A stretch of 64,000 nucleotides of DNA, taken from assembly GCF_000830005.1 (NCBI RefSeq), contig NZ_CP010408.1, positions 186,001-250,000 on the forward strand, given 5' to 3'. The notes under the pieces are model-generated. The model saw only the letters and a program-made list of their open reading frames with translations, had not been told where the DNA came from and made no database searches. Position numbers and translations under genes: made by a program. Below are positions 49,367-57,807 of the stretch, piece by piece; the first letter of the stretch is position 1, and each line of letters opens with the position of its first letter. Source of the DNA: Streptomyces vietnamensis. Its GTDB lineage: Bacteria > Actinomycetota > Actinomycetes > Streptomycetales > Streptomycetaceae.

Positions 49367-49534
49367 ACTTCCAGTATCGCTTAAGGGTGGTTGTGGTCCC
49401 TGAAACCACGCCACCCCACGCCCCGAGGACGAGGACCAAGCCCCTCGGAGCGCCACGCCGGCATCCCCGCCGACCTCGACTCGTACATCCCCCAGCCACG
49501 CCGATGGCCGCCAGACCAGCACGAGGAGATTCCG

Positions 49535-49924
49535 ATGGGCCTGTTCGGACCCAGCAAGAAGTTCTCTCAGATGCTCACCCCTGAGCAGCAGTACTTCGCC
49601 TCCGGCACACACCAGCACACCGAGGAGGACACCCGCCGGCAGTCCGAGGCACGTACGTCCCGCTACCGCAGGCAGCAGCAGCAGGAGACGGAGCGCGCCG
49701 AAACGGAGACCAGGCGCCAGCAGGTGACGCGGGCGGGCACGCTGCGCCGCCGCGGGCGCACCGTGATCCTCGAGGGCGGCTGGCAGTTCGCCACGGACAA
49801 GCTGCCCAAGGGCGACCTGGGCGGGATGAGCTTCCAGGGCGACCGCCTGGGCGACTTGACCGTCAAGGACCTCCATGCGCTCGCGGAGAACCACGGGCCG
49901 AACTGCCGCTGCGGCCTCGGCTGA
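49535..49924 (+). CDS. Hypothetical basic protein
   Basis: A 129-residue protein with ACGAGGAG before the ATG at 49535; a longer frame starting at 49391 has no such site. It reads MGLFGPSKKFSQMLTPEQQY, a Gln/Arg/Glu-rich helical centre, then GRTVILEGGWQFATDKLPKG and a C-terminal HGPNCRCGLG. The C-terminal part is small and beta-like. It lies about 170 bases downstream of the ATGCAT site, which may control it. Confidence 0.6.
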   Translation: MGLFGPSKKFSQMLTPEQQYFASGTHQHTEEDTRRQSEARTSRYRRQQQQETERAETETRRQQVTRAGTLRRRGRTVILEGGWQFATDKLPKGDLGGMSFQGDRLGDLTVKDLHALAENHGPNCRCGLG

Positions 49925-49940
49925 CCCCCGGCGAAGCCTC

Positions 49941-50013
49941 TGTCGGCTGCCTCCCCCGTCCGTTCCGGACCGCGTGCCGGCACGGACGGGGCGAGGGGAG
50001 CCGGTCAGCACCT
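49941..50013 (+). promoter_or_regulatory. Recurrent structured intercistronic element, copy D
   Basis: TGTCGGCTGCCTCCCCCGTC starts the unit; CCCCGTCCGT pairs with ACGGACGGGG, followed by CGAGGGGAGCCGGTCAGC. Same architecture as copies A-C with changed stem bases. Confidence 0.6.
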
Positions 50014-50131
50014 CGACCGCCCGAACCGAGAGCCGCTTCGACAGCGCCCCTTTTCCCTTCCCCGGCCACGTCGACGGCCGCCTGCCGCTCAACGCGGCGA
50101 CCACACCCAGCACTCCGAAGAAGGAGAACCC

Positions 50132-50703
50132 ATGCGCACATCCGTACGCCGCGCCGTCCAGGCACTGATCGAAGGCATCGACATGGTGACCCTGCTGGCA
50201 GGCGCCACCACCGGTGCCTGGGTCGGATACACCTACTACCCGGCCGCCTTCGACACCACCCTGCGGCTGCCCGCCACCGGCACCGTCGCGCTCGGCGCCT
50301 CCTTCGTCTTCAGCACGGTCGTCGACATGGTGTTCGCCCCAGTCCGCCGCCGTCTCGCCCAGGCCGACATCACCGAGGCACGTCAGGCCGCGGAAGCGCG
50401 CGGCGCCCTCGTGCCGGACAGCCTGAGCGAGGCGCTCGACCAGGTCACCGTGGCCACCGAGGAGGACGCCGCCCGCCGCGCGGCTACACCACCGGCGAGG
50501 CCGTCTACTACCTCGCTCCCGCCATGGTCCTGCACTACTGCAGCGACGAGGACGAGCACGGCATCCCCCGGCACCGCTTCACCCTGCTCACCGGTGACGA
50601 CCCGACCCCGGTGCCCATCACCAACGTCGGGCAGATCCACGAGGACCTCGCCCGGCGCGCGGTGGCCCTGACGGCCGGCACTGAGGTGCCGAGCGCGGTC
50701 TGA
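50132..50703 (+). pseudogene. Membrane protein gene with a single-base loss
   Basis: ATG 50132 (AGGAG upstream) opens MRTSVRRAVQALIEGIDMVT and one or two membrane segments (VTLLAGATTGAWVGYTYYPA, VALGASFVFSTVVDMVFAP), then a helical region to DAARRA. There the frame is lost; one frame over, GYTTGEAVYYLAPAMVLHYC runs to 50703. One missing G at GCGCGGCTAC (near 50480) explains it. The joined protein would be about 190 residues. It is followed directly by element copy E. Confidence 0.6.
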
Positions 50704-50770
50704 CGACCCCCTGTGCCGCCCTGCCCCCCTCTTGGAGGGCTGGGGCGGTGCGGAGGACCGGACAGCCCGG
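50701..50770 (+). promoter_or_regulatory. Recurrent structured intercistronic element, copy E
   Basis: It begins at the TGA stop of the previous gene: TGACGACCCCCTGTGCCGCC, stem, then GGGGCGGTGCGGAGGACCGG and ACAGCCCGG. It precedes the gene at 50801. Confidence 0.55.
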
Positions 50771-50800
50771 CCCCGATCCATCGCCCGGAAGGACCCGCCC

Positions 50801-51553
50801 GTGAGCAAGCCCCGCGTCTACTACATGGCGACCCTGCCCGACGGCACCATCAAGGACAGCGCCACTGCCGGCACCCCGGTCAACCTCGCCGACCACATCG
50901 GCCAGGCCATCGACCACCCCAACCCCTGCCAGAACAAGTGGTACGACGAGAGCCCGTTCTCCTACTTCCGCACCTACCACCGCCTCGGGGAGGTCCTGCA
51001 GGACTTCTGGCAGTGGCCCGCCCGCCTGTTCGTCGTCGAACCGCTCGGTGAGACCGGCAACTGGTCGCCCCGCCACTACCGCTACCGGCTCCTGACGCAC
51101 CAGATCCGGGTCGTGGAGGAGATCGACGCCTGGCAGGCCCTCGGCCCCACCGGCCGTGACGTCGCCAAGCTCCTGGCCGAGGACCTGCCCGGCCACGCCT
51201 CCCAATGGGCCCGCGACTACGACGCCGACCCCAAGAGCATGGAGCACCGGATCCGGTTCTGGCGTCTGACCGGCGCCGAAGAGTGCAACAGCGGCATGAA
51301 CGCCGAGATGTGGGTCGGCCCGTTCGCCCGGGACGCCCGCTGCTCCGCCGCACTGCAGACCGTCCGGCGCCGGGCCATCGACACCGCCCTCGACCGGACG
51401 CGCGCCGAGGGCGCCAGCCACGGCGCCCAGCACTACGCCGTGCGCCGCGCCGAGAACCTCGTCAGCGCCGTGCTGATCGGCGACCGGATGGGCGAGTACA
51501 ACCTCCGGCCCCTGCGCGGCACCGACCTCGACCCGGCCCCCGCCACCGTCTGA
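50801..51553 (+). CDS. Hypothetical protein
   Basis: A 250-residue protein from GTG 50801 (GGAAGGA upstream). The sequence (MSKPRVYYMATLPDGTIKDS, SYFRTYHRLGEVLQDFWQWP, NWSPRHYRYRLLTHQIRVVE) is alpha/beta with many aromatic residues and no recognised motif; similar proteins occur repeatedly on Streptomyces plasmids. The C-terminal half is helical (TVRRRAIDTALDRTRAEGAS). It lies between element copies E and F. Confidence 0.65.
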   Translation: MSKPRVYYMATLPDGTIKDSATAGTPVNLADHIGQAIDHPNPCQNKWYDESPFSYFRTYHRLGEVLQDFWQWPARLFVVEPLGETGNWSPRHYRYRLLTHQIRVVEEIDAWQALGPTGRDVAKLLAEDLPGHASQWARDYDADPKSMEHRIRFWRLTGAEECNSGMNAEMWVGPFARDARCSAALQTVRRRAIDTALDRTRAEGASHGAQHYAVRRAENLVSAVLIGDRMGEYNLRPLRGTDLDPAPATV

Positions 51554-51627
51554 CGGCTCCCTGCGCCGCCCCAGCCCCGACCGCGTACAGGGCTGGGGCG
51601 GCGCGGAGGACCGGACAGCCGCCCGGC
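51551..51627 (+). promoter_or_regulatory. Recurrent structured intercistronic element, copy F
   Basis: It begins at the TGA stop of the previous gene: TGACGGCTCCCTGC, then GCGCCGCCCCAGCCC paired with GGGCTGGGGCGGCGC, then GGAGGACCGGACAGCC. The stem is 15 bp and perfect. Confidence 0.7.
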
Positions 51628-51659
51628 CCCGCCACCACCTCACCGACCAGGAGTCCTTC

Positions 51660-52250
51660 GTGACCGCCTTACCGCTTCGCGCCGCTGACCGCCTCGCCCT
51701 CTTCGGCACCCTCCTCAGCGTCTTCGACGCCGTCCACCCGCTGTGCGACCACTGGGTCCAGCCCAGCGACGACGCCCGCCTCAAGGGCCTGCACGGCGAC
51801 CACTACGTCTACGCCGACGGCACCCCCCTCCCCGACGGCGCCGACCCGGCCGACTCCGACGTCCCGGTGTACCGGGCGAGCGTCCTGGGCCGGGCCGCCG
51901 TCTGCCGGCACGTCCGCTCCTACACGACCGTCCAGCTCGCCACCGCCCTCACCATCACCCGCGTCCTCGGGCACCGCGTCCCGCTCCGGGCGCTCCTCGC
52001 CGGCGCCGCCGTCAACGCGGCGACGCACCTGCTGATCGACCGGCGCGAGCCGCTCCTCAAGCTCGCCGACCGGTTCGGCAAGCGCGGCTACATCGACCAC
52101 TGCACCGCCACCCGCGTCGGCCAGGACGGCAAGGTCACGACCGAACTGTTCGGGCCGGGCACTGCACTGATGGAGCTCGACGTTCTCTGCACCAAGTCGG
52201 TGCTGAGCACGCCGTTGCGATCGGGACACTCAAACGCAACAGCCGAGTAG
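51660..52250 (+). CDS. DUF3307-like membrane protein
   Basis: A 196-residue protein from GTG 51660 with CAGGAG upstream. It has the DUF3307 outline: a hydrophobic N-terminal helix with His/Asp (LFGTLLSVFDAVHPLCDHWV then QPSDDARLKGLHG), a CRHVRSYTTVQLATALTI segment and a third hydrophobic segment (LLAGAAVNAATHLLID). His residues at similar places in membrane helices could bind metal. Its role is unknown. It is followed by a strong terminator. Confidence 0.55.
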   Translation: MTALPLRAADRLALFGTLLSVFDAVHPLCDHWVQPSDDARLKGLHGDHYVYADGTPLPDGADPADSDVPVYRASVLGRAAVCRHVRSYTTVQLATALTITRVLGHRVPLRALLAGAAVNAATHLLIDRREPLLKLADRFGKRGYIDHCTATRVGQDGKVTTELFGPGTALMELDVLCTKSVLSTPLRSGHSNATAE

Positions 52251-52253
52251 AGG

Positions 52254-52286
52254 GCAAGCGGCCCGAGATATCAGCGGGCCGCTTGC
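52254..52286 (+). terminator. Intrinsic terminator with T-rich tail
   Basis: GCAAGCGGCCCG (52254-52265) pairs perfectly with CGGGCCGCTTGC (52275-52286) and is followed by TTATATT, the clearest intrinsic terminator in the window. Confidence 0.85.
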
Positions 52287-52319
52287 TTATATTGGGTCAG
52301 TCAGTAGTGATATTGGCTG

Positions 52320-52514
52320 TTACTCGTGAATGCCCGGAAGTTCCGGGCCGGGCTCTTCGAGGTAGGCGTTTATCTCTGACTGGTGTTCGTACTGCAGATT
52401 GTGCCATTCTTGGGCGAGGCGGCCGTTCCTGTTGGCTGCCTCCTCCATCATGGCTTCCATATCGGAGAGCCGTGCAGCCTGCTCCCGAAGCTGTTCGTAT
52501 TCGTAGTCACTCAC
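52320..52514 (-). CDS. Small coiled-coil protein
   Basis: A 64-residue protein from GTG 52514 with GGAGG upstream. MSDYEYEQLREQAARLSDME is a heptad-type helix, and the C-terminus is acidic (AYLEEPGPELPGIHE). It follows the next small gene on the same strand by 13 bases. Function unknown. Confidence 0.6.
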   Translation of the reverse strand: MSDYEYEQLREQAARLSDMEAMMEEAANRNGRLAQEWHNLQYEHQSEINAYLEEPGPELPGIHE

Positions 52515-52527
52515 GGGTGCGCCTCCG

Positions 52528-52668
52528 TTACTTTTCCTTCCGGTCCTTCCGGGGGGAGTCCGGAATCACGCCGCGCGGCGGGTTCTTCGGCCACCGGGGC
52601 TGCGGCGGCTGACCGTACGGACTGGCGAAGGGATTCTGCTGGCCGCCACCCTTGGGAGGTCGAGGCAT
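52528..52668 (-). CDS. 46-residue Pro/Lys-rich protein
   Basis: MPRPPKGGGQQNPFASPYGQ continues PPQPRWPKNPPRGVIPDSPR and KDRKEK. GGAG precedes the ATG. Composition suggests disorder. It forms a two-gene unit with the coiled-coil gene. Function unknown. Confidence 0.55.
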   Translation of the reverse strand: MPRPPKGGGQQNPFASPYGQPPQPRWPKNPPRGVIPDSPRKDRKEK

Positions 52669-52992
52669 CTTGGTCGACTCCTTCGGTTGATCTCCAGCGA
52701 CAAGGTTCCCCTTGATCGCTAATTGCCGAGTTTCCGGCAAGTGAGATCTAGGACACACTGTCGATTGCGTGAATGTCAAGGAGAGTCTTTTCGTGCTTGG
52801 CCACGGAAGGGCATAAGGGGCAGCGAAAATATATGCAGAGGTGGCGGGTTTCTCTCGGCTGACACCCCTGCGAAAATTTCCACCCTTGCGCCTATCTCGG
52901 TCGAATTTGCGCTGAGAGTTAGTCAGATTCCAAGTGTTGCGGAAAACTGATTCTCCACCACATCGCTCTACTGGCATCCGCCCTGCAGATAA
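52669..52992. other. 324-bp gene-free region with lower GC
   Basis: It carries the promoter side of the two small minus-strand genes and the trailer of the large recombinase. Locally AT-rich stretches are seen, but no gene with a ribosome-binding site and no strong hairpin. One end of the recombinase element may lie here. Confidence 0.4.
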
Positions 52993-55401
52993 TTATGGCG
53001 AGAGCGAGCGACGAGGATGAGGAAGTCCCAAGTCCACAGCCCCTACTCGCTGGAAGCGGCTGGTCTGCGCACGTTTGCTCCGCAGGAAGTTGAGCGTCAA
53101 ATCGATCCCTTCGATCTCGCCTTGCCATTCCTCCGCCACGGCCCGCTTGCGGCGGGCCAGGAGGTCCTCCTCGATCTCGTCGAGGCGGGGCAGCATCTTG
53201 GGATTGACGCTGAGCATCGGGCAACGGATGCAGGCGTGCTCGTGCGCGCAGGGGGTTCCGTAGGGTCGGCCGCAGGAGCCGAGTTCGATGCGGCGCTTGT
53301 CGAAGTGTTCCTGGAAGTCAGTCCACTCCTCCGGGGTGGGGTCGCGGTATTCCTCCTTCGGCCGTTCGGCTCGGCGTCGGGCGAGGAACTGGTGGTAGCT
53401 GCTGATCACGTCCTCGTCGAAGACCGCGACGTAACCGCGGGTGGTTCGGATATCGAGATGTCCGAGCAGAGCGGCACCGATGTGGATCGGCAGGCCGTTG
53501 TTGACCAGTTCGGTGGCGAACAGCCTGCGGAAGTCGTGCGGTGTGAATCTGACGCCTTTGAACTGGGGATGTGTCAGCGCGAGTTCGTCGCAGGCCCTGC
53601 CGATCAGGCGCCAGACGGTATTGCCGGACATGCCGCGCTGAGTGCCGCCGTGGAAGCTCTGGAACAGGTAGGGCATGGGCTCGCTCCAGACCCTCTCGTG
53701 GCTGTCGTAACGGACACAGACCGGGACGGTGCCGTGCTCGTTTCGGTGCCGGCGGATGACCTGAGCGATGACGTGGAAGAGCTCGGTGGACATGGGGATG
53801 ATCCGTTCGCGGTCGCTTTTCGACGGGGTCACGACGAGCAGAGCCACGACCTCGCCGTTGGGCCGCTGATACTGCCGGACGCTCAGATGGGTCAGCTCGG
53901 CCAGTTCCTCGGCCCGCAGGCCCGCCAGCCGCAGGGTCTCCACGATGGCCCACCGCCAGAAGGCATAGCCCTCGTCCCTGGAGAGGTGCACGAGCTCACC
54001 GGTGGCGCGGTTGACCGCGCGGACCGGCGGGCGGTTGTGCCGCTGGTCCTTGGTCGAGACGCGGAGCCAGGTAACGCCCTCGGCGGTGAACTCCTCGCCG
54101 TTCTCGACCTCCAGGGCCGCGTCCAGCAGGGTCCGCAGACGATGCCAGCGGTCATTGACGTATTGGGTGAGGATCGGCAGGAGGGGCTGGCGGTCGCGGG
54201 TGCGGTTGGCCATGCGTTCTTGCAGCCGGCGCCGGCGGACCTGGAACCACCGCAGGTCAGCGTCCCGGATCGGGCAGGGAGCGACCCACTTCGCCCAGCG
54301 TTCCGGCTCGGCGGCCGCCCAGCTTTGCAGGTCGAGGTAGAGCGCGCGGACGGCCATCAGCGGCCCGTCGACGTCAAGCCGGGGCTTGCCGTCGGGTAGA
54401 ACCATCAGCCACTCCTTCCACTGCGTGAACGTCTCCTCCGACAGCTTCAGGTCCTTCTGACCGGGGTTGATCTTCTCGATCTGCTTCCAGAAGGTCCTGA
54501 CCAGGAGATTCGTCAGCTGCCGCAGGGTCGAGTAGTCCAGACCCGCCGAGCGGCGGCGGATGTACTCGACCAGCAGGTCTCTGACCTCACCGTTGTGGAG
54601 TTCGTGCCGGTCGACGGCCTCCTCGACAGAGACCTGCCCGCGGGTGACGGCGCCGCGCAGGCTGCGGGGAGCCGACGCGGGGAAGTGGCCCATCTCGTGC
54701 AGGATTGGCCAGGCCAGGGTGCCGGCGAAGCTGGTCTTCTCCCCGGCCAGCTCATGCCTGCGGGACTCGACGGCGTAGTGCAGCAGGGCCTCGGGGGTCA
54801 GGTCCTTCAGGTCGATGCCGAAGATGGTCAACGCGCAGCAGACATCGAACTTGGCCCGGGTCCGGCGGGCCTGGCTCATCGGCAGAAGGTCGGCCCGCCG
54901 GCAGAACTCCTCCAGCAAGGGGTCCTGGGCGACGCCACGGAACCAGGGCGAGTAGTGGAAGAAACGGTTGCAGCGGAAGCCCAGCAGGGTGGGACGTACC
55001 ACCCGCAGGGCGAACGCCTGACCGGCGGCGCAGTTCAGCTTCATGCGAAGGATCCTGCTGTCCCCAGCGGCGTCCCCGACCGGCCGCCCCTCGTCATGGC
55101 CGGAGGCTTCCCACCGCTCCTGCCATGTGTCTCCGGGGAAGGTGGCGAGGTGGCCGAGGAAGGCCCGCATGGAGCCGCGTTGCTTCCATTTCAGGGCCTC
55201 GGACTGGGAGAAGTGATCCGCCGTGACGTTGACGATGTCCTCCGCCGGTGCCGTGCTGAAGTCGCCCAGCGAGCGTGGCGGCCGGGACGGTGGCGGAGGC
55301 GGAGCCGGGAGGATCGCGGTCGGCGTGTAGATGCCGTCCAGGACAGGCGCCTCGGCGTCGTGGCGGCGGACCCGGTTCGTCGTCGGGCCCTTGAGCCGCA
55401 T
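52993..55401 (-). CDS. Large tyrosine recombinase, TnpB-like of Tn554 type
   Basis: An 802-residue protein from the ATG at 55401, 13 bases after the partner recombinase. The catalytic domain shows LRLAGLRAEELAELT (first Arg), FTPHDFRRLFATELV near 622-635 (HxxR), LLGHLDIRTTRGYVAVF with the nucleophile Tyr near 657. The C-terminus has a probable zinc site, PCAHEHACIRCPML, as recalled for Tn554 TnpB-like proteins. A long N-terminal helical region may bind DNA. It probably works with the adjacent 411-residue recombinase for transposition or integration. Confidence 0.88.
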   Translation of the reverse strand: MRLKGPTTNRVRRHDAEAPVLDGIYTPTAILPAPPPPPSRPPRSLGDFSTAPAEDIVNVTADHFSQSEALKWKQRGSMRAFLGHLATFPGDTWQERWEASGHDEGRPVGDAAGDSRILRMKLNCAAGQAFALRVVRPTLLGFRCNRFFHYSPWFRGVAQDPLLEEFCRRADLLPMSQARRTRAKFDVCCALTIFGIDLKDLTPEALLHYAVESRRHELAGEKTSFAGTLAWPILHEMGHFPASAPRSLRGAVTRGQVSVEEAVDRHELHNGEVRDLLVEYIRRRSAGLDYSTLRQLTNLLVRTFWKQIEKINPGQKDLKLSEETFTQWKEWLMVLPDGKPRLDVDGPLMAVRALYLDLQSWAAAEPERWAKWVAPCPIRDADLRWFQVRRRRLQERMANRTRDRQPLLPILTQYVNDRWHRLRTLLDAALEVENGEEFTAEGVTWLRVSTKDQRHNRPPVRAVNRATGELVHLSRDEGYAFWRWAIVETLRLAGLRAEELAELTHLSVRQYQRPNGEVVALLVVTPSKSDRERIIPMSTELFHVIAQVIRRHRNEHGTVPVCVRYDSHERVWSEPMPYLFQSFHGGTQRGMSGNTVWRLIGRACDELALTHPQFKGVRFTPHDFRRLFATELVNNGLPIHIGAALLGHLDIRTTRGYVAVFDEDVISSYHQFLARRRAERPKEEYRDPTPEEWTDFQEHFDKRRIELGSCGRPYGTPCAHEHACIRCPMLSVNPKMLPRLDEIEEDLLARRKRAVAEEWQGEIEGIDLTLNFLRSKRAQTSRFQRVGAVDLGLPHPRRSLSP

Positions 55402-55414
55402 GCTGTTTCCGACC

Positions 55415-56650
55415 TTACTGCCCGGCACCGAACACCGCCTCGATGTCGTCCGCGGCGTACTGGGTCGGCCACGACACCGGCTGAACCGGCCGGGTGTAGT
55501 AGGCCCCGAGCTTGTCCAGCAGGTCGTCCAGGCCGACGGCCGTGTAGAGCTCGGTGGTGCTGATATGCGCGTGCCGCAAGATCGTCTGTACTTCATGCAG
55601 CTTCAGCCCAGGATCGCGGGCCATCCGCTTCGCGGCCGTGTGCCGCAGGTCGTGCAGGGTCCAGTTCGCCCCGAGGGCCTCGCAGGCCCGCTGGAAGATG
55701 CGACGGGCCGCCCAGTAGGTCAGTGGGCGGGGCTTGCCCCGGCGGGCCCGCCAGACCGGCATCCCCTCGGGCGGCAGGCCGTCCTCCTCCAGGTAGGCGG
55801 CCAGGTAGGCCAAGCCCTCCGGGGAGGTCGGGACGGGCTGCCGGGCCCGGGTGCCCTTGGAGATCACCCAGAGCTGGCCTTTGGTCCAGTCGATGTCTCC
55901 GAGGCCGACTCCCAGCAGCTCGGATGCCCGGGAGGCGGAGGCGAGGTAGTTCGACAGCAGGGCCTTGTCCCGGACGCATCTCATCTGTGCGAACAGCTCG
56001 GCCCACTGGTCATCGGGGATGGACCGCGGGTGCCGGACGGGAACCTTCGGCCTCAGCCGGGCCCGCCGGTGCTGCTGGCGGACTTCCAGCGGCGACCGGT
56101 GGGCCAGTGCCGCGCGGCGGGCCGCACTTTCCGGGACCGGGTTGACCAGCGGTCCGCGGCCGAAGGGCTGGTGGAAGGCGTAGAAGCCGTGGATCACGGT
56201 CAGGTTGTGGGCGATTGTCGACGGCGCGTATCCGGCCCGCAGGGTGGGCTTGCCCGTCTTCGGGTTCACGGATCCGGCCGGGTGACTGCCGGGGCGTTGC
56301 CGTTGACGCTGGGGGTTGCGGGCATGCCGCAGCCAGCCGACCAGGGCGGCGGTCTCGGCCTCGGTGACCTGTTCCCATCCCACGTCCAGGGCCCAGAGCA
56401 CGCGGTGCCAGCGCAGCAGGTCGTAGCCGTAGCTCCGGCAGGTCGCCGTACTGGCGTCGCCGAGCATCCGGTCCCGCAGGTAGACGCTGACCGGCTCGAT
56501 CTCACGGCCGGCGGCGTCCACCACCCGCCACGGCAGCGACGGCGTCGTACCCGCGACCACGGCCCCGACCCGGGGCAGCCGTACCCGCCCGTCAATCAGA
56601 TCTCGATGAAGCGAAGGAGTCTCATGCACGATCACATGATCAGAACTCAC
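55415..56650 (-). CDS. Tyrosine recombinase, TnpA-like of Tn554 type
   Basis: A 411-residue protein with an intact catalytic set: Arg241 (SASRASELLGV), Lys265, His333-x-x-Arg336 (HDLRHTAAKRM), His360 and Tyr369 (ILRHAHISTTELYTAV). The core-binding SAM-like domain covers about 55-165. GTG 56650 is used as start, but it lies inside the opposing small gene at 56624-56776, so a later GTG (56635 or 56629) is possible. It is the first gene of a recombinase pair. Confidence 0.88.
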   Translation of the reverse strand: MSSDHVIVHETPSLHRDLIDGRVRLPRVGAVVAGTTPSLPWRVVDAAGREIEPVSVYLRDRMLGDASTATCRSYGYDLLRWHRVLWALDVGWEQVTEAETAALVGWLRHARNPQRQRQRPGSHPAGSVNPKTGKPTLRAGYAPSTIAHNLTVIHGFYAFHQPFGRGPLVNPVPESAARRAALAHRSPLEVRQQHRRARLRPKVPVRHPRSIPDDQWAELFAQMRCVRDKALLSNYLASASRASELLGVGLGDIDWTKGQLWVISKGTRARQPVPTSPEGLAYLAAYLEEDGLPPEGMPVWRARRGKPRPLTYWAARRIFQRACEALGANWTLHDLRHTAAKRMARDPGLKLHEVQTILRHAHISTTELYTAVGLDDLLDKLGAYYTRPVQPVSWPTQYAADDIEAVFGAGQ

Positions 56651-56776
56651 GGCCCCCGGGCCGAACGAATCAGGGAGTTGGTGCAGTTAACAGACCAGGC
56701 GCTCCACCGGGCGATCGGTATCGGCGCGGCAGCGCTGACGACCTGGCTCGCCACCCGTAACGGCGGCCGCCGATGA
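56624..56776 (+). CDS. Small hypothetical protein
   Basis: A 50-residue protein (MHDHMIRTHGPRAERIRELV...) with AGGAG 4 bases before the ATG. A hydrophobic stretch (IGIGAAALTTWLA) follows. Its stop overlaps the next ATG (ATGA), starting a coupled run of small genes. Its 5' end overlaps the opposing recombinase start by 27 bases. Confidence 0.55.
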   Translation: MHDHMIRTHGPRAERIRELVQLTDQALHRAIGIGAAALTTWLATRNGGRR

Positions 56777-57117
56777 ACGCCACCGCCCTTACCCGACTGG
56801 AGCGCGTCCGGGTCTCCGCCGGAATCGCCCAGCTCGCCCTCCAGCAGACCGAGGACGAACCCGCCGGCCTGCCCGACCCGGTGTTCCGCGCCAGGGTGTT
56901 GCGTGAGCTCTTCGAGGAGGCCGACCCCAAGGGCGGCCTCCTCGGCTCGCTCCAGCAGCTGCTCACCGTTGCCTCCCAGGCTGCCGTGCTCGGCCGCGAC
57001 GACGCCGAAGCCGCAGCCTGCGCGCTCGAAGAAGCTGCCGTCTTCGCCGCCAGCTCCCCCGGAATGCTCCTGCACCAGGCGACCTCCACCCTCCACCCGC
57101 AGGGAGAACGACCGTGA
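56773..57117 (+). CDS. Helical hypothetical protein
   Basis: A 114-residue, mostly helical protein (TRLERVRVSAGIAQLALQQT, RARVLRELFEEADPKG, LLGSLQQLLTVASQAAVLG). The ATG overlaps the preceding stop and its own stop overlaps the next GTG, so it is coupled on both sides. No family recognised; probably a small plasmid-maintenance or regulatory protein. Confidence 0.6.
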   Translation: MNATALTRLERVRVSAGIAQLALQQTEDEPAGLPDPVFRARVLRELFEEADPKGGLLGSLQQLLTVASQAAVLGRDDAEAAACALEEAAVFAASSPGMLLHQATSTLHPQGERP

Positions 57118-57689
57118 CCTGCCACTCTTCCCCGCACCCGACGCGGCCGTCCGTACCCGCAGGCTGGAACCAGCGCATTGCCGAGATCACCGCCCGACGC
57201 AGCGCTCTGCCCGACGCCGTTTGGCGTCAGCGGGACCACGACGCCGGAATCGTCGATGACGATGCCGGCCGCCCCATCGCCGTACTCGGCACAAGCGGAG
57301 AAGCCCGCGTACCCGCAGCCGAGTTCATCGCCCGGGCCCCCGCGGACATCGAATGGCTCCTCAGCGCCCTCACCCGGCTCATGGACCGCGTATCAGCCCC
57401 TGCCGACGCGGTCGCCGACAGGGAATCCCCGAGCAGACCAGACAGCTCCTCCGGGTGGGATCAGGCGGCCTTCCGCTGCGGCCGCTGCTTCGCGGTCCGC
57501 GCGGCAGCCACCGAGGACGCCTACCTCCACAGCGTCGGCCTTCACCAAGACGCGCACGCCGCCGTCGACCTTTTCGCCCCGGCCGACCGAGACGTCGTCA
57601 TCCACCTGTTCCGCCTCCTCCACAGCGCGCCTGATCTGGTAGCCGAGGTGCTGGCTCTCCTGGACCAGCCCGGCGGCGGCGGACGGTAA
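57114..57689 (+). CDS. Hypothetical protein with CxxC
   Basis: A 191-residue protein from GTG 57114 (GTGA overlap). Its N-terminal part contains AGWNQRIAEITARRSALPD and a small beta stretch (RPIAVLGTSGEARVPAAEFI), and its centre FRCGRCFAVRAAAT has one Cys pair. The C-terminal half is helical (DVVIHLFRLLHSAPDLVAEV). No known family. It is the third gene of the coupled run. Confidence 0.6.
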   Translation: MTCHSSPHPTRPSVPAGWNQRIAEITARRSALPDAVWRQRDHDAGIVDDDAGRPIAVLGTSGEARVPAAEFIARAPADIEWLLSALTRLMDRVSAPADAVADRESPSRPDSSSGWDQAAFRCGRCFAVRAAATEDAYLHSVGLHQDAHAAVDLFAPADRDVVIHLFRLLHSAPDLVAEVLALLDQPGGGGR

Positions 57690-57807
57690 ACGCGCCCGTC
57701 CGACCCGGAACGACCGCCCCCGTGCCGCCCGGCCCGTCCCGAGGCTGAGGCGGCGCGCCGGCCGGGCAGAGTCCCCGGCCCGTATTTTGACTGGAGTCAG
57801 AACCCGC

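Noticed and set aside
48125..50113. A 662-codon minus-strand frame
   Set aside because: Antisense to the clamp-like gene and its neighbours; no ribosome-binding site or family motif.
54380..56260. GGCTTGCC motifs inside the recombinase genes
   Set aside because: These fall on Gly-Lys-Pro codons and are explained by protein sequence, unlike the two intergenic clusters.
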